From the NCBI GenBank assembly GCA_019828595.1, contig JAHQRK010000035.1:186001-250000 (forward strand): 64,000 nucleotides of DNA, given 5' to 3'. Of the stretch, positions 22,364 to 31,731 are shown piece after piece. The notes beneath the pieces are model-generated. The model was not told the origin of the DNA. It worked only from the letters and a program-made list of their open reading frames with translations, and did not search any database. This DNA is from Aphanomyces cochlioides. Taxonomy: Eukaryota > Oomycota > Saprolegniomycetes > Saprolegniales > Verrucalvaceae. Position numbers and translations under genes: made by a program. Position 1 is the stretch's first letter. Every line of letters begins with the position of its first letter.

Positions 22364-24107
22364 GTGAGGCATCTATTATGGATGCCATCCATGACTGGAC
22401 AAATTCTCACGGCTGTCAAGGAGAAAATGTTCAAGGACGCGAATGGGAGTCTAACAGGCCGCTTCTTCACGTGCGACCGAGGTGGCACCAGGCAGAATAA
22501 ATGCCATCCTCTCCCCCAATTTTGCAGAAACGGAGACGAGTGTCAATGCGCAGAGCATCAAGCGCACTGTCGCATAAGAAATCGCGGTTCCAAACGAATT
22601 GAATGTCCTATGAGACTGCGATTCACCGTGCGTGATGGGGTGTACAAAATTGTGTACACAAGAGACGGAAGCACATTGCACAACCACCCCCCCTGTGATG
22701 ATATAAGAGTACTCGCTTCGGTACGTCAGAAATATCGCATGAAAACTATGGCGTCTCTTCTTGCCCAACCGTGCTCAATGGCTTCTTACCTTCATGGTCA
22801 AGTCATTTCACGTGTGCCTACAAGAAGCACCCATGCTTCCATTGTCATGAACAATCCTGCTGCGCGTGTCATATCCAAAGACATATCAAACATTGTCCAA
22901 GGTGCTCGTAACAGCTCGTAACAGTCTGTTGGAAAGGCAAAATTCAATGGAGGCGCTTGAGTCTTTGCTCAATCACCATGGCTTCGACTATCTATTTGAA
23001 ACCCACCCTGGAACAAACCAAGTGTCACATGTATTTTGGGCTCACCCCACAACAACAAGATTGTATAAAGAGTGGCCGCAAGTTCTCGTTCTTGACGCGA
23101 CATACAAGACAACCAAGTACAATATGCCTATGCTCAACATAGTATGCATGACTGGTGGCAACTACGTCTTACCTGTTGCTCAGTGCCTGTTGAATGGTGA
23201 AAGTCAAGCGGACTTCGTGTGGGCTCTGCGCGCTTTGCAAAGTTTTCAAGCCAAGCACAACATTAGCTTCCCGGAAGTGATTTTATCCGACAGAGACCTT
23301 GCACGTGTCAACGCCATTGATCTTGTGTATCCGATGTCTGCTGGATTGTTGTGTCGATGGCATTTGGTCAAGAACGTTGAGGCAAAAACGCGCAAAGAAT
23401 TTCGGCAAGTGTCGGTGGCAAATCCAGAGTCCAACCTACGCAGATACCGTGATTCGGACGCAGCATCGGCTTTCATGTCCAAGTTTCAAGAGGCAATAGA
23501 CTCAGCGTCCGAATCGGATTTCTTGGCGAATTGTTCAGCCCTACGTTCCATGAGTGGAGTGCTTTCAGACTATCTGGTGCGCCACTGGTGGCCATACCAA
23601 AAGCGGTTCGTCAGATTTTGGGTTGATCAATGTAGACATTTTGGCTACCGTGACACTTCGGTTGTTGAAGGTACGCATGCACATATCAAGTCATATTTAT
23701 CGAATTCTTGTGGTGACCTCCTTACTTTGTTTCAAAGTATGCTTCCGTGGTGGCTAAAAGCAGCAGACCGTATCAGTTTCTCTGTTGAGCCCGACTCAAC
23801 TTACGTTCCCAACGATTTGAAATCGGACATGTATTCTGCCGTCACTCGCATAATCAGTCCGTATGCTCTTTCATTGGTTCAGACCATCGCAAAACAACTC
23901 ACGGCTCAAGGAAAACGACCACCCAATGAATGCACAGGCCGCTATCGATTAATCATGGGGCTACCGTGCAAACATGACCTCGCAGTTGTTCTTGCGTCAA
24001 ACGGATGGGTGAAACTCATGCCCACAGACTTCCATGATCACTGTGGTACAAGCCATCAACGTCTCATATGCTGCCTTCACGACTGTTGGAGCCTCGTGTC
24101 ATTGTGA
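22364..24107 (+). pseudogene. MULE transposase, one frameshift from a 10-bp duplication
   Basis: The N-terminal part (22364-22921) has a FAR1/WRKY-GCM1-like zinc DNA-binding region (spaced Cys/His, ECPMRLRF, STLHNHPP). The second frame (to 24107) holds the MULE catalytic core: VLDATYKTTKYNMPML (about 23090-23130), VILSDRDLARVNAI (about 23278-23320), RWHLVKNVE (about 23355) and SVVEGTHAHIKSYL (about 23655-23700), then a SWIM-type zinc finger (CTGRYRL then PCKHDL, about 23930-23985). The two frames are separated by a perfect 10-bp tandem duplication, GCTCGTAACA at 22903-22912 and 22913-22922, which explains the shift. Near 24050 the frame may shift once more. Confidence 0.85.
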
Positions 24108-24300
24108 AGAAGAGACTCATCGAGCCCAGTGGACGCACCGATGCAAGCAGACACCAACGTGGACATGGCGTTAGCAGTACCCGGAGAGAACCAACATGGA
24201 GTGAGCGTGTGGACTTGAACAGTGCAACACAGAGCGAGAGTCAAAATGACCACCAAACATTGCGACACAATGGATATAAAACATTGCTTGTCAGATAAAG

Positions 24301-24969
24301 TCAATGCATTACTTTTTTTATTTGATAACCTCTGCTATATGTTGTATACAACTCATCCCCGGCCTTGATACTCTTGGTCATGATGGCGTACACTTTGTTT
24401 CCATCTTGGTAAAGATCACAATTCTTCCTTTGATATCCCTTTTCGCGTGACTCGCGGTTAATGAAGCTGCATAATCCCTTGCCTGGGATTGGAGAACGAA
24501 TGCCATCAATAAATTTTTTGGTGCCAGCAATTGCAACAGCGTAATCTGGCCCGCGGCTCAACGTTTCCACAATTTTTCCTTCGTATTTTGTCACAATGTC
24601 GCCTTCAAAAAGGTTTTCGACGGCGAAAATTCCCGCATCAGGGATATTGGATTGTCGATATTCAACAATTGGCTTCTCACACATGTGCACACCACGATCA
24701 GCTGCGTCGTGGACTGTGCGACTTCGACAAGATTGTTCCATCAATTGTCTTGTTTCTTGCTTCTTTTTCCTTTCTGCAATACGTTTGGCCTTCAATTTTT
24801 CTTTTCCTTTGCGCCGTCTTTCTTCAAACGATTGCTTAGCAGTCTTCAGGACAGTGATATTGTGTTTTCGGTAGCAGTGGGTTCGCTGAGACTGAAATAT
24901 CTTATAGAACTTATCGCAATTTGGGCACTGATACTGATCGTCGATCATTTTCGGGACGTATTCATTCAT
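24301..24969 (-). CDS. C2H2 zinc finger plus SET-domain protein carried by the MULE
   Basis: From the ATG at 24969 this codes 222 residues. N-terminal: a C2H2 finger (CPNCDKFYKIFQSQRTHCYRKH). Middle: a lysine/arginine-rich coiled segment (about residues 45-85). C-terminal: a SET-like fold with GIFAVENLFEGDIVTKYEG, a GLCSFINRE segment at the NHS position, and AGDELYTTYSRGY at the usual GEEL.YDY position. SET proteins transfer methyl groups to lysines, mostly in histones; the altered NHS motif leaves activity uncertain. The frame is intact although the transposase is shifted. The gene lies within the inverted repeats, converging on the transposase, so it moves with the element. Confidence 0.8.
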   Translation of the reverse strand: MNEYVPKMIDDQYQCPNCDKFYKIFQSQRTHCYRKHNITVLKTAKQSFEERRRKGKEKLKAKRIAERKKKQETRQLMEQSCRSRTVHDAADRGVHMCEKPIVEYRQSNIPDAGIFAVENLFEGDIVTKYEGKIVETLSRGPDYAVAIAGTKKFIDGIRSPIPGKGLCSFINRESREKGYQRKNCDLYQDGNKVYAIMTKSIKAGDELYTTYSRGYQIKKVMH

Positions 24970-25083
24970 GTTTGAGTTGTCAAAAATGAGTGATGTCAAA
25001 TGAAGACAGTTTTGATTGGCTGTAAATATTAATTGACACTAAATAAGCTTTGACTGTGTTCATTTAGAGTTATAAGACACAGC

Positions 25084-25188
25084 AATGTGAGTTACTCATT
25101 GCGATCGTTTTGATTGGCTCATTGTACAGTATGAATGCTGCTACCGGCTGCTTCTTCCACCAGCTGTTTCTGGTCCGTAGCAAAGCCC
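25084..25188 (-). repeat. MULE right terminal inverted repeat
   Basis: Inverted partner of 22256-22360. The interrupted NRPS frame happens to stay open through this repeat for about 25 codons before a stop. Confidence 0.93.
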
Positions 25189-25197
25189 ATTGACTCC
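25189..25197. repeat. 9-bp target-site duplication, right
   Basis: ATTGACTCC, matching 22247-22255. Ignoring the element and one copy of this duplication, the NRPS frame reads on without a break, so the insertion point is exact. Confidence 0.92.
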
Positions 25198-25304
25198 CAG
25201 TACGCCTGCGTTTTCGTCCCGTCTTCAGCGTCGAGATGTACGCCATCCACTTGAATTGTAGTTTCCCTTTCCTCCAAATTCTGCATCTTTGACCGACTCT
25301 TCAC

Positions 25305-25471
25305 TTCAGTAGTAGCTCGAAAAAATGCAAATGACGTATTCGTGTCCTGGCAAGTCCATGCTTTCCTCCTGGCGTCACGTTTCGATCACCTATATTTCAC
25401 CCATCTATCACCCTTTCACTCCATGATGGAATCTGAGGACACGAAGCTAAACCCTTTATATCTAATATATA
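25305..25471. promoter_or_regulatory. NRPS upstream region, homologous to 56940-57230
   Basis: The reverse complement shares clear blocks with the sequence before the right-hand NRPS, for example AACGTGACGCCAGGAG near 25375 and 56990 and CGTCATTTGCATTTT near 25325 and 57205. It is a shared promoter or leader of the two NRPS copies. No specific factor site is assigned. Confidence 0.55.
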
Positions 25472-25772
25472 GAGAACGACGGAAATACCCACCCCGTGGT
25501 ACTTCTTCATATTTTTTGGCAAAAGCTATCAGCCAAACTAAAAAATATATATAAAATTTTGACCAATCGGCGACATTTTTGGCTACGACGACATATCACA
25601 TCATCAACTTTTATTATCGAATTACTATAGAGGCGATATTGTCGTAGTCAAGTGTAGTGATAGAAATGGCCTTACAGAGTCACAATATTACCTGTAATTT
25701 TATATGTTTTGTCTTCTATCCTAATTTACATGTCTCCATGCAAAAATTGGACAACAATTTTAAGAATCTCTC

Positions 25773-25838
25773 TTGGGGTAAGCGTTAACACCGCTGACTT
25801 TCACCTCGGTGACACGGGTTCAATTCCCGTCACTCCAA
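25773..25838 (+). other. tRNA-like sequence (tRNA-Glu-like head, possible SINE)
   Basis: TTGGGGT and ACTCCAA can form a 7-bp acceptor stem with one G-T pair. The T arm ACGGG-TTCAATT-CCCGT is perfect, and GGTTCAATTCC is a good pol III B box. The anticodon arm around CTTTCAC does not pair well, and the total is only 66 nt. It is therefore a degenerate tRNA or the tRNA-derived head of a SINE, not a functional tRNA gene. It lies inside the pogo-like element. Confidence 0.45.
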
Positions 25839-26470
25839 TGGTCCCCAGTTCTCACCCATTAGGGAGGACGGTATTTTCGCGCCTAATTTCCACAAAAAAG
25901 TAAGACGCCCCTACACAAGGCGCTACATTCTCATTCGAGGGTGACCCTTCGGGGAAGGTTAGCCAGCAGCGAAAACGTTGTGGAAATATTTTATCTCTGT
26001 ATTGTGCTTTTGATACAAAATTGTGATGAACGGTTTGAATCGACCGAGGTTTCGAATCGATTCCGAATCGAACGGGCTTCTCTGGCTAGAATTAAAAATT
26101 AAAATTAGTCAGGCGATCAGAATCGATCAGCCACCTAACTCACGCAAAACACACACTGACACACACCACTTCAGCATGATGAAATCGATTTGAAAATGAT
26201 TTCGCATTTTGGTCAAAACCACAAATTTGGTTGAAAATGACAATGACCAAAAAATATTTTGACCAAGCTGAATTGACCTCACAAATATATACTAAAATGG
26301 AAAATGACAGAAATAGATAAAGATATATCTCGACCGGACTATTTTAGCAAAAAAATAAATAAATATATTTTGAGACACAATAAATATTTTCGCAATATAT
26401 TTACAATACATGCCCATGATTGACTCTTTCGAACTTCCCGCCTTTGTCGACATCACGCGATTGCAATCGA

Positions 26471-27619
26471 ATGACACGTTACACCAACGCAAAACGGCGA
26501 GAGATCCTACAAGGCTACGATCCAAACACCATGTCATCCAAGGGGTACGCCAAGAAGCATGGAGTAGCATGGAAGACGTGGCGCGAATGGCTTGAACGCA
26601 AAGACGCCTTCTTGTACAAGCCTTGCAATGGGAAGAAGTCAACACTTGGCGGACAAGGCCGCCATGAGAAGATACCATTCTCGGCAAACCTAATTGGTTT
26701 CATGAATGACGTACGAGATGGAGAGCACTACCTTACCCACATGCACATCAACTACATGAAACAACTTCAGACAGATTGGCTATCCGACTACCTCTCAGAC
26801 AAGAAGACTGAGACTGCTGCATACCATAGCTTGTTAAGGCTATGTCAGCGGTTCTCGGCAAGACACCGCTTTTCCCCACGTGTGCCATGTGTGTCGAAGG
26901 TTCGCCAAGGTGATCTCAATGAACTGGAGACGACTTTGCACGTGACTTTTGGTCAATATTTGGCGAACATTGTGCTGGCGATATCATCAACGTGGATGAA
27001 ACAGCAGTCTACTATGACATGCCACCAGGCAAGACACTCGCGAAGATTGGTGGCTCGTCCAAGGTCGATACAAGCCAGAAGCACTCCGACCGGATCACTG
27101 CCGTCATGGTTGTGCGGTCATCAGGCGAGAAGCTGCAGATTCTGTTCATCTTACGAGGCCAACCTGGAGGCATCATCGAGACTGATGAGATCCCACTCTA
27201 TCCACCTGAGCACGTCTATGTCGTACAAGAGAGTGCTTGGATGGATAAGCGTGTGTGGTCTGTCTCACTACTTGAAGGAGCTTCTGAAGTTCGAGATCCG
27301 CGGTCCGACTGTTATCATTGCTGACAATTTGGACTGCCATGTGTCGCCCGAGTCTGAGGAGCTTGTGTTTACTGAGCTGTTCTCTATTCTAGAGCCATTG
27401 CCTAAGAACTCAACTAGTGCCTGTCAGCCCCTTGACGTCGGTGTATTCGGGCCACTGAAGAGCAAACTGCGTGCCAAGTGGCTCCATGAGAGGCCTGTGT
27501 CTCATGCGTGTGAGAAAAGACTGGCAATGATCAAGCGAACAATAGCCGCTTGGAACGAGATGTCGACTGCGTTGGTTCGAAATGCGTTCTCAAAAGCTAT
27601 TCCAAAAGTGTCATCATAA
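26471..27619 (+). pseudogene. pogo-like (DDE_1) transposase, two compensating frameshifts
   Basis: The main frame has the N-terminal helix-turn-helix typical of Tigger/jerky proteins (KRREILQGYD, then GVAWKTWREWL). The middle, about 26960-27250, switches to another frame that carries the first catalytic aspartate (NVDETAVYYDMPPG near 26985). The original frame then resumes with VIIADNLDCHV (about 27313) and PLDVGVFGPLKSKLR (about 27432). This is the D-D-D/E triad of pogo transposases, in two frames. As read, the middle of the catalytic core is missing, so the protein is probably inactive. Confidence 0.8.
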
Positions 27620-27995
27620 GTCATGGCTGTCGTGTACTTTTTTATTGGCCATATAGACATTAATTTTGACCAATAATATACTTTGATTTTCCCACTTCAC
27701 AGGTAGTACTCAATTAAAATATTCCTAAATAAAATTACCTCTTACAAATGTCTGTTTACAAATGCCTATATACTTCAAGAGTACCACGGGGTGGATATTT
27801 CCGTCGTTCTCCGTAGTTGAATTATAATGTATAATGTTTGAGAGTAATGAGATAAAGTCATACCTCTCAATAGTGTAACTTCTAGTTTTATATCTTTTAT
27901 TATATCAGAAATTCATACATCCTCGTATTTTGATATAGCTCTTATGCGCTAAAAGCCTCTATAAATAATATACTCTAGAATATTTATACCCGCCG

Positions 27996-28172
27996 ATGAC
28001 TGTACCGGTATGTATGATAAGGGGCACGACTGGAGAGGGGGCCATAAGTCGAGATTTGACAGAGCAGTCGTTGGGAGATCATTTGAGTAGCATCATTGAG
28101 TGTCCTAAGCCAGAGAGCAAATCCACAACCTCGAAACGTTTGGGATGGATCGTCCATCTCGATAGCCCATAA
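27996..28172 (+). CDS. Short unknown ORF (58 residues)
   Basis: An ATG-started frame of moderate codon quality in an otherwise AT-rich stretch. No family is recognised. It could be the first exon of the ORF at 28264-28572, which follows in the same direction after an AT-rich 90-bp gap. Confidence 0.3.
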   Translation: MTVPVCMIRGTTGEGAISRDLTEQSLGDHLSSIIECPKPESKSTTSKRLGWIVHLDSP

Positions 28173-28263
28173 TACCTTTATATATTAATAACTTATTATA
28201 ATGCATATTTTGTAAATATATAGATTGATACAGTATAATGGAGCGCTACCACAACAATTCTCC

Positions 28264-28572
28264 ATGGAAGTCGAGCTCCCTGCAGTCGATAGCGCTCTTA
28301 CGGTCGAGGCATTCTCGAATCTATCACGTCGCATCGACTTGTCCACAACGGAAAGAGTTGCAACATGTGAAGACAGTTTTCCTCAGACTATGAGCAAGGC
28401 CGAGCGGACTGCGACCAACTGGATCATGGAATATGAGCCTGGTGACGCTCTTGATGCTGCTAAAGTCGCACGGAATCTTTTGGTATCGCAACCAGCTCTC
28501 AAGCTGTCAGGTTTCAAGCTCACGGGCGCAGTCGTTGGAGCCGCACGACAACGAAAGCGTCCAGCATTCTAG
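28264..28572 (+). CDS. Small hypothetical protein (102 residues)
   Basis: The first ATG is at 28264 (MEVELPAVDSALTVEAFSNL). Composition is soluble and mildly acidic, with a basic tail (ARQRKRPAF). No domain is recognised. It ends about 160 bp from the 3' end of the convergent choline-kinase-like gene. Confidence 0.4.
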   Translation: MEVELPAVDSALTVEAFSNLSRRIDLSTTERVATCEDSFPQTMSKAERTATNWIMEYEPGDALDAAKVARNLLVSQPALKLSGFKLTGAVVGAARQRKRPAF

Positions 28573-28732
28573 TTTACTGATATCTGAGGAAGTGCACCGA
28601 CCAAGCCGCATGCATGGACGACCGCCGACCCGAAAGAGATTGGCTTGAGCATTGCTCACGACATTCTTGGAACCCTCTCAATGGTCGCGTCTTAGATCCA
28701 GAAAGGCGAGCTCTCATTACGTGCATAAAACT

Positions 28733-29791
28733 CTACTCGGCGCAACGGCGGTTGGCATCCTCGACGATGGTGTCCATGAAGCCTGGAAACGTAGCGAGGA
28801 AGTTGAAGCCCGTGAGGTGAAAGACGTCCCAGCTGTCGCACGCGGCAAACATCGTCATGAGGAAGACGAGCGCCAAGATCTTTCCTCGTGCGATCTCGTC
28901 AAACAGTTGACTCGCCTCGATGTGGATGCCAGCGGCAGCGCATTCGGCCATGTACGTCGCGACAAACCGACGGAGCGCCGCATCGTCCATCGACATGCCG
29001 TGCATCTCGAGGTTCTTGGCCATGTAGCCAATGTCCGCGCCGCGGTACGACAGATTCGACCCGTCAAAGTCGATGATCTGGACGGCATGGGCGAGTTTGA
29101 GCACGTTGTTGGCGCTCAGGTCGTTGTGGGAGAACACGAGCAGCGCTGGATCCGCCACGACAAAGCAGCGATCGAGGACGCGATGAAAGAACTTGTCGTC
29201 GGCGAGGATCTCCATTGCGTCGTTGACGCGGCGGGCCAATGGCTGGTGTTCCGGCGGCACTTGCGAGTCGATGTTGGCTGTCCGCAGCGCAAAGTTGCGC
29301 TTCAGAATGGTCTGCATGCCGCGGAGACGTTCCGCGATCGTGTACACGCTTCCCTTGAGGTCGATGTACCTTTGCTTGAGCTCCTTGTCGTTGTGGAGTC
29401 GCGCGAGCTGCGTCGCGAGCTGGTCCATCGTGCTCGAATCGGCATAGTCCGCTTGCTTGAGCGTCCGGCAGTCGACGAATTCGTCCACGCGGCACGAGTC
29501 GCCGACGTAGAGTACTCTTGGATTCAAGCCGAGGTCGCCGCGATACTGGCTTACCATGTCGTTGACGCGCTTTTGTTCTTGCAGGTCAAAGACCATGCTG
29601 AAGAGATTCTCCATTGGAAACTTGACGAGCACTTTGACGCCGTCGAATTCCGCGACGAGGATCTTGTTGGCCGAGACGACGGCGATGTCCGTCACCACCA
29701 CGTCCTCTGGATCGTAAATGCGGCTTTTCCACTGCGGGATCTCCCTTGCAATCGCACGGACAGCCTCTTCGTCTTCTCTCGAGACGACCAT
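28733..29791 (-). CDS. Choline/ethanolamine kinase-like protein
   Basis: An uninterrupted frame of about 352 residues from the ATG at 29791. It has the APH-fold phosphotransferase signature of choline kinases: VFSHNDLSANNVL (Brenner motif with catalytic Asp, about 29135-29100) followed by QIIDFDGSNLSYRGADIGY (metal-binding IDF and the RGxD region, about 29080-29025). The N-lobe segment VSANKILVAEFDGVKVLVKF supplies the nucleotide-binding strand and lysine. It would phosphorylate choline or ethanolamine in the first step of the CDP (Kennedy) pathway, in the cytosol; the substrate is inferred from family. A broken copy lies at 55266-56079 in opposite orientation. The start is uncertain, as the copy's homology extends about 30 codons upstream without an ATG. 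Confidence 0.8.
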   Translation of the reverse strand: MVVSREDEEAVRAIAREIPQWKSRIYDPEDVVVTDIAVVSANKILVAEFDGVKVLVKFPMENLFSMVFDLQEQKRVNDMVSQYRGDLGLNPRVLYVGDSCRVDEFVDCRTLKQADYADSSTMDQLATQLARLHNDKELKQRYIDLKGSVYTIAERLRGMQTILKRNFALRTANIDSQVPPEHQPLARRVNDAMEILADDKFFHRVLDRCFVVADPALLVFSHNDLSANNVLKLAHAVQIIDFDGSNLSYRGADIGYMAKNLEMHGMSMDDAALRRFVATYMAECAAAGIHIEASQLFDEIARGKILALVFLMTMFAACDSWDVFHLTGFNFLATFPGFMDTIVEDANRRCAE

Positions 29792-30408
29792 CACCCCTGC
29801 GGATCCACGTGTGAGTTCTTCAAAGTGCGGCGGACAACCATTGGCTTAATTAATGGCCAAGTCGACGCCAATGCCATGGACTCGATCGTCATGGCGCCTT
29901 CCCGCTCCAAGTTGACAAGCATGGATCGTGTGGAGAAGTGTCATCGCGACGACAGAACCCATGGAATGTCATCATTATCTTGAACAGAGCGCCACTCTGC
30001 CTCATCATGGAGCAATCGGCCACTCATTCGCTCTTCTTGGCGCCGTCGAGCAGAATCTGGTCCTCTGTCCCCGAAAAGATGGCATTCCGCGCGTCTGTCA
30101 ACGCTCTTCTCTCGTAGATTACATGAGGCACAGCAGATGACCTACCACGAGTACAATCCGGGGACAAGATCCACCTCTCGCCGGCCCCTGACAACGTTGC
30201 ACAACCGCCGCCGCCTACATCCGAGCGCGACCAGACGGTGGCTTTATCCATCGTGTATCGCTTTCCAAGGTTTGTGTAATGCTTTGTCTCGCCCAAATTT
30301 CGTTGTCGGTCATTCTGCTTGAGCGGATTGTACTCTGGTCGGGTCCGTTCGTCTTCCCTTCGTCGTCGCGCGGCGACGTCTTTGGCATTCTTCAATCTTT
30401 TTCATCTC
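29792..30408. promoter_or_regulatory. Divergent intergenic region, choline kinase / secreted protein
   Basis: 617 bp separate the two divergent starts. The kinase-proximal part is homologous to 55280-55370 before the kinase pseudogene. No promoter motif is assigned with confidence. Confidence 0.4.
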
Positions 30409-30924
30409 ATGCGTGTGATCGTTCCCGTTGCTCTTGTCGTGGCCGTCGCGGTGGCTAGCGATGTCCATGGTCACACTGCTGTGCTGGCCAACGGCGTCAA
30501 GTGGAGCGCAACGCGTGGCCGCATGCTCGAGGACGGCAAGTATGAAGCCAGAGGGAGAGAGAAGGGCAAAGGATGGGGCAAAGTGGCCGCTGTGATCGGC
30601 GGTAGCCTCGCTGGAACTGGCGTGACTGCCCTCGCATCTCCAGCTGGACCTGTCGTGGCGTGGGGAGCCGGGGCTGCTGCCGGCGCCGCGTGCGAACGAG
30701 CGATTCATGGACGTTGCCAGCGAGCTGGAGCACGCGCCGGTGGATGGCTCGGACGACAAGTTGACAAGAGCATGGGCAAACCATACGGCGGCAAGCTCGC
30801 GAACGCCGTCATCCGCTATTCCAACATGAAGGCCAAGACGAAGCGAGGCACGACGAAACTCAAGAACGTCGTCAAGAGCGGCTTCACCAGTGTCAAGAAC
30901 AAACTGAAAGGCACCAAGCTGTAG
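30409..30924 (+). CDS. Small secreted Gly/Ala-rich protein
   Basis: I chose the ATG at 30409 because it opens with a classical signal peptide: MRVIVPVALVVAVAVA, with likely cleavage after ASDVHGH. The mature part (171 codons in total) has a Gly/Ala-rich hydrophobic stretch of about 45 residues (AAVIGGSLAGTGVTALASPA, then GAGAAAGAACE) and a lysine-rich tail (KTKRGTTKLKNVV and further). The glycine-rich segment could be membrane-active or a linker, and I do not know the family. A longer frame beginning at 30319 would hide the signal peptide. Confidence 0.6.
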   Translation: MRVIVPVALVVAVAVASDVHGHTAVLANGVKWSATRGRMLEDGKYEARGREKGKGWGKVAAVIGGSLAGTGVTALASPAGPVVAWGAGAAAGAACERAIHGRCQRAGARAGGWLGRQVDKSMGKPYGGKLANAVIRYSNMKAKTKRGTTKLKNVVKSGFTSVKNKLKGTKL

Positions 30925-31731
30925 AGAGAGAGAGTAGAGTCGTCGTAGCTGCGTCATGAATGCAATCGAACTTGTCGTGAACGAGCATACTTTTGCACCT
31001 CCCGCGCCGTTCGTGCTCTTCCATTCGATCGCTTGGCGGCAATCGGGAAGCAGGGATTCAATCCTTCAAGGACAAGCGCGACGCGCATCCATCAAACTGC
31101 AGTCGACGACATATCGGCGGCCTCCTCATGTGTCGATTGTCGCGCAACTTTCCAGATGCTGCAACGAGAAAGAGAAGCTTCAACTGCAAGAAAAGTCGAG
31201 AACATGTCAAAGTGCGCCTACGACGACGGGAAAGACGACAAGGATATCACTCGTCGGCACGACTGTCTACGGTCTTGTTGCGGTGAATCCGCTCTTCTCC
31301 TGTGTTTTAGTCCTGCGTCTCCTTCCCTTCCGATACGACCGTGCTGGTTGTCGGTTGAAATCACCCGACACGTCGCGGAGGATTGTGCTCCATGATCTGT
31401 CCGAGACCAGCCTCCACGGGAGCACCAGGCATGATCGGAGCCGCTTTCTCTCTTTTGACCCCGTAGGACCAAACCCTTCATGGAGAATTCGAGAATGACA
31501 GACGCCGTCATGAGCAGCAGCAGACTCGACGATCCAACTTGGGAATGGTTTTGATTATCGACTCGACGGGATCCCTAGTAGATCTATCGACGACCACCTC
31601 CTCGACGACCACCTACATGATGCATCAAGAATATACATCGCGAGATGATCTTACCACGGCGTGGAGGGCCTCGGTATGGATGAAACTATCAACATGCAAC
31701 ATGAGTTTGTCATTCCAGCAGCACTGTCATC
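30925..31731. other. Intergenic, no supported gene
   Basis: Several medium frames exist on both strands (for example 30956-31498) but none shows a family, domain or splice-consistent structure. Confidence 0.4.

Larger units (their letters stand above)
22256..25188. mobile_element. Mutator-like element (MULE) with SET-domain cargo gene
   Basis: The 2,933-bp element has terminal inverted repeats of about 105 bp (22256-22360 and 25084-25188) that differ at two positions by eye. It is flanked by 9-bp duplications and carries a plus-strand MULE transposase and a convergent minus-strand SET-domain/zinc-finger gene. The nearly identical repeats point to recent insertion. It sits in the first C-domain segment of the NRPS gene. 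Confidence 0.93.
18560..25304 (-). pseudogene. Non-ribosomal peptide synthetase, left copy (split by a MULE)
   Basis: The 5' part is 25304-25198; the rest runs from 22255 to about 18560. Order: C-lobe of a condensation domain (22250-21750), an adenylation domain (about 21450-20060; YTSGSTGRPKG near 20975, NKYGPSECAIETHE near 20600, NVNGKTDRLAL near 20060), a carrier domain (FFARGGDSLS near 19895, where the family normally has FxLGGDS), a condensation N-lobe (HHALYDG near 19315) and the start of the next C-lobe. GT-AG introns at 21952-21997 and 18880-18924 interrupt the C-domain after a conserved ER or QR. About 19560-19450 is scrambled by compensating indels compared with the right copy. The MULE plus these lesions make it a pseudogene. 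Product unknown. Confidence 0.85.
25472..27811 (+). mobile_element. pogo/Tigger-like DNA transposon
   Basis: Terminal inverted repeats of 32 bp, beginning GAGAACGACGGAAATA and continuing with CCACCCCGTGGTACT, lie at 25472-25503 and 27780-27811 with one visible mismatch. Each contains an internal CCAC-CCC-GTGG palindrome. Inside is a DDE_1-type transposase. I could not fix the target duplication, because the immediate flanks are not a clean TA pair. Confidence 0.72.

Noticed and set aside
25119..25304. Separate small minus-strand gene of 61 codons
   Set aside because: It is the 5' part of the left NRPS running into the MULE terminal repeat, not a gene of its own.
30993..31498. Overlapping plus-strand frames after the secreted protein gene
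   Set aside because: Three frames are equally open, which indicates stop-poor sequence and not coding; no domain found.
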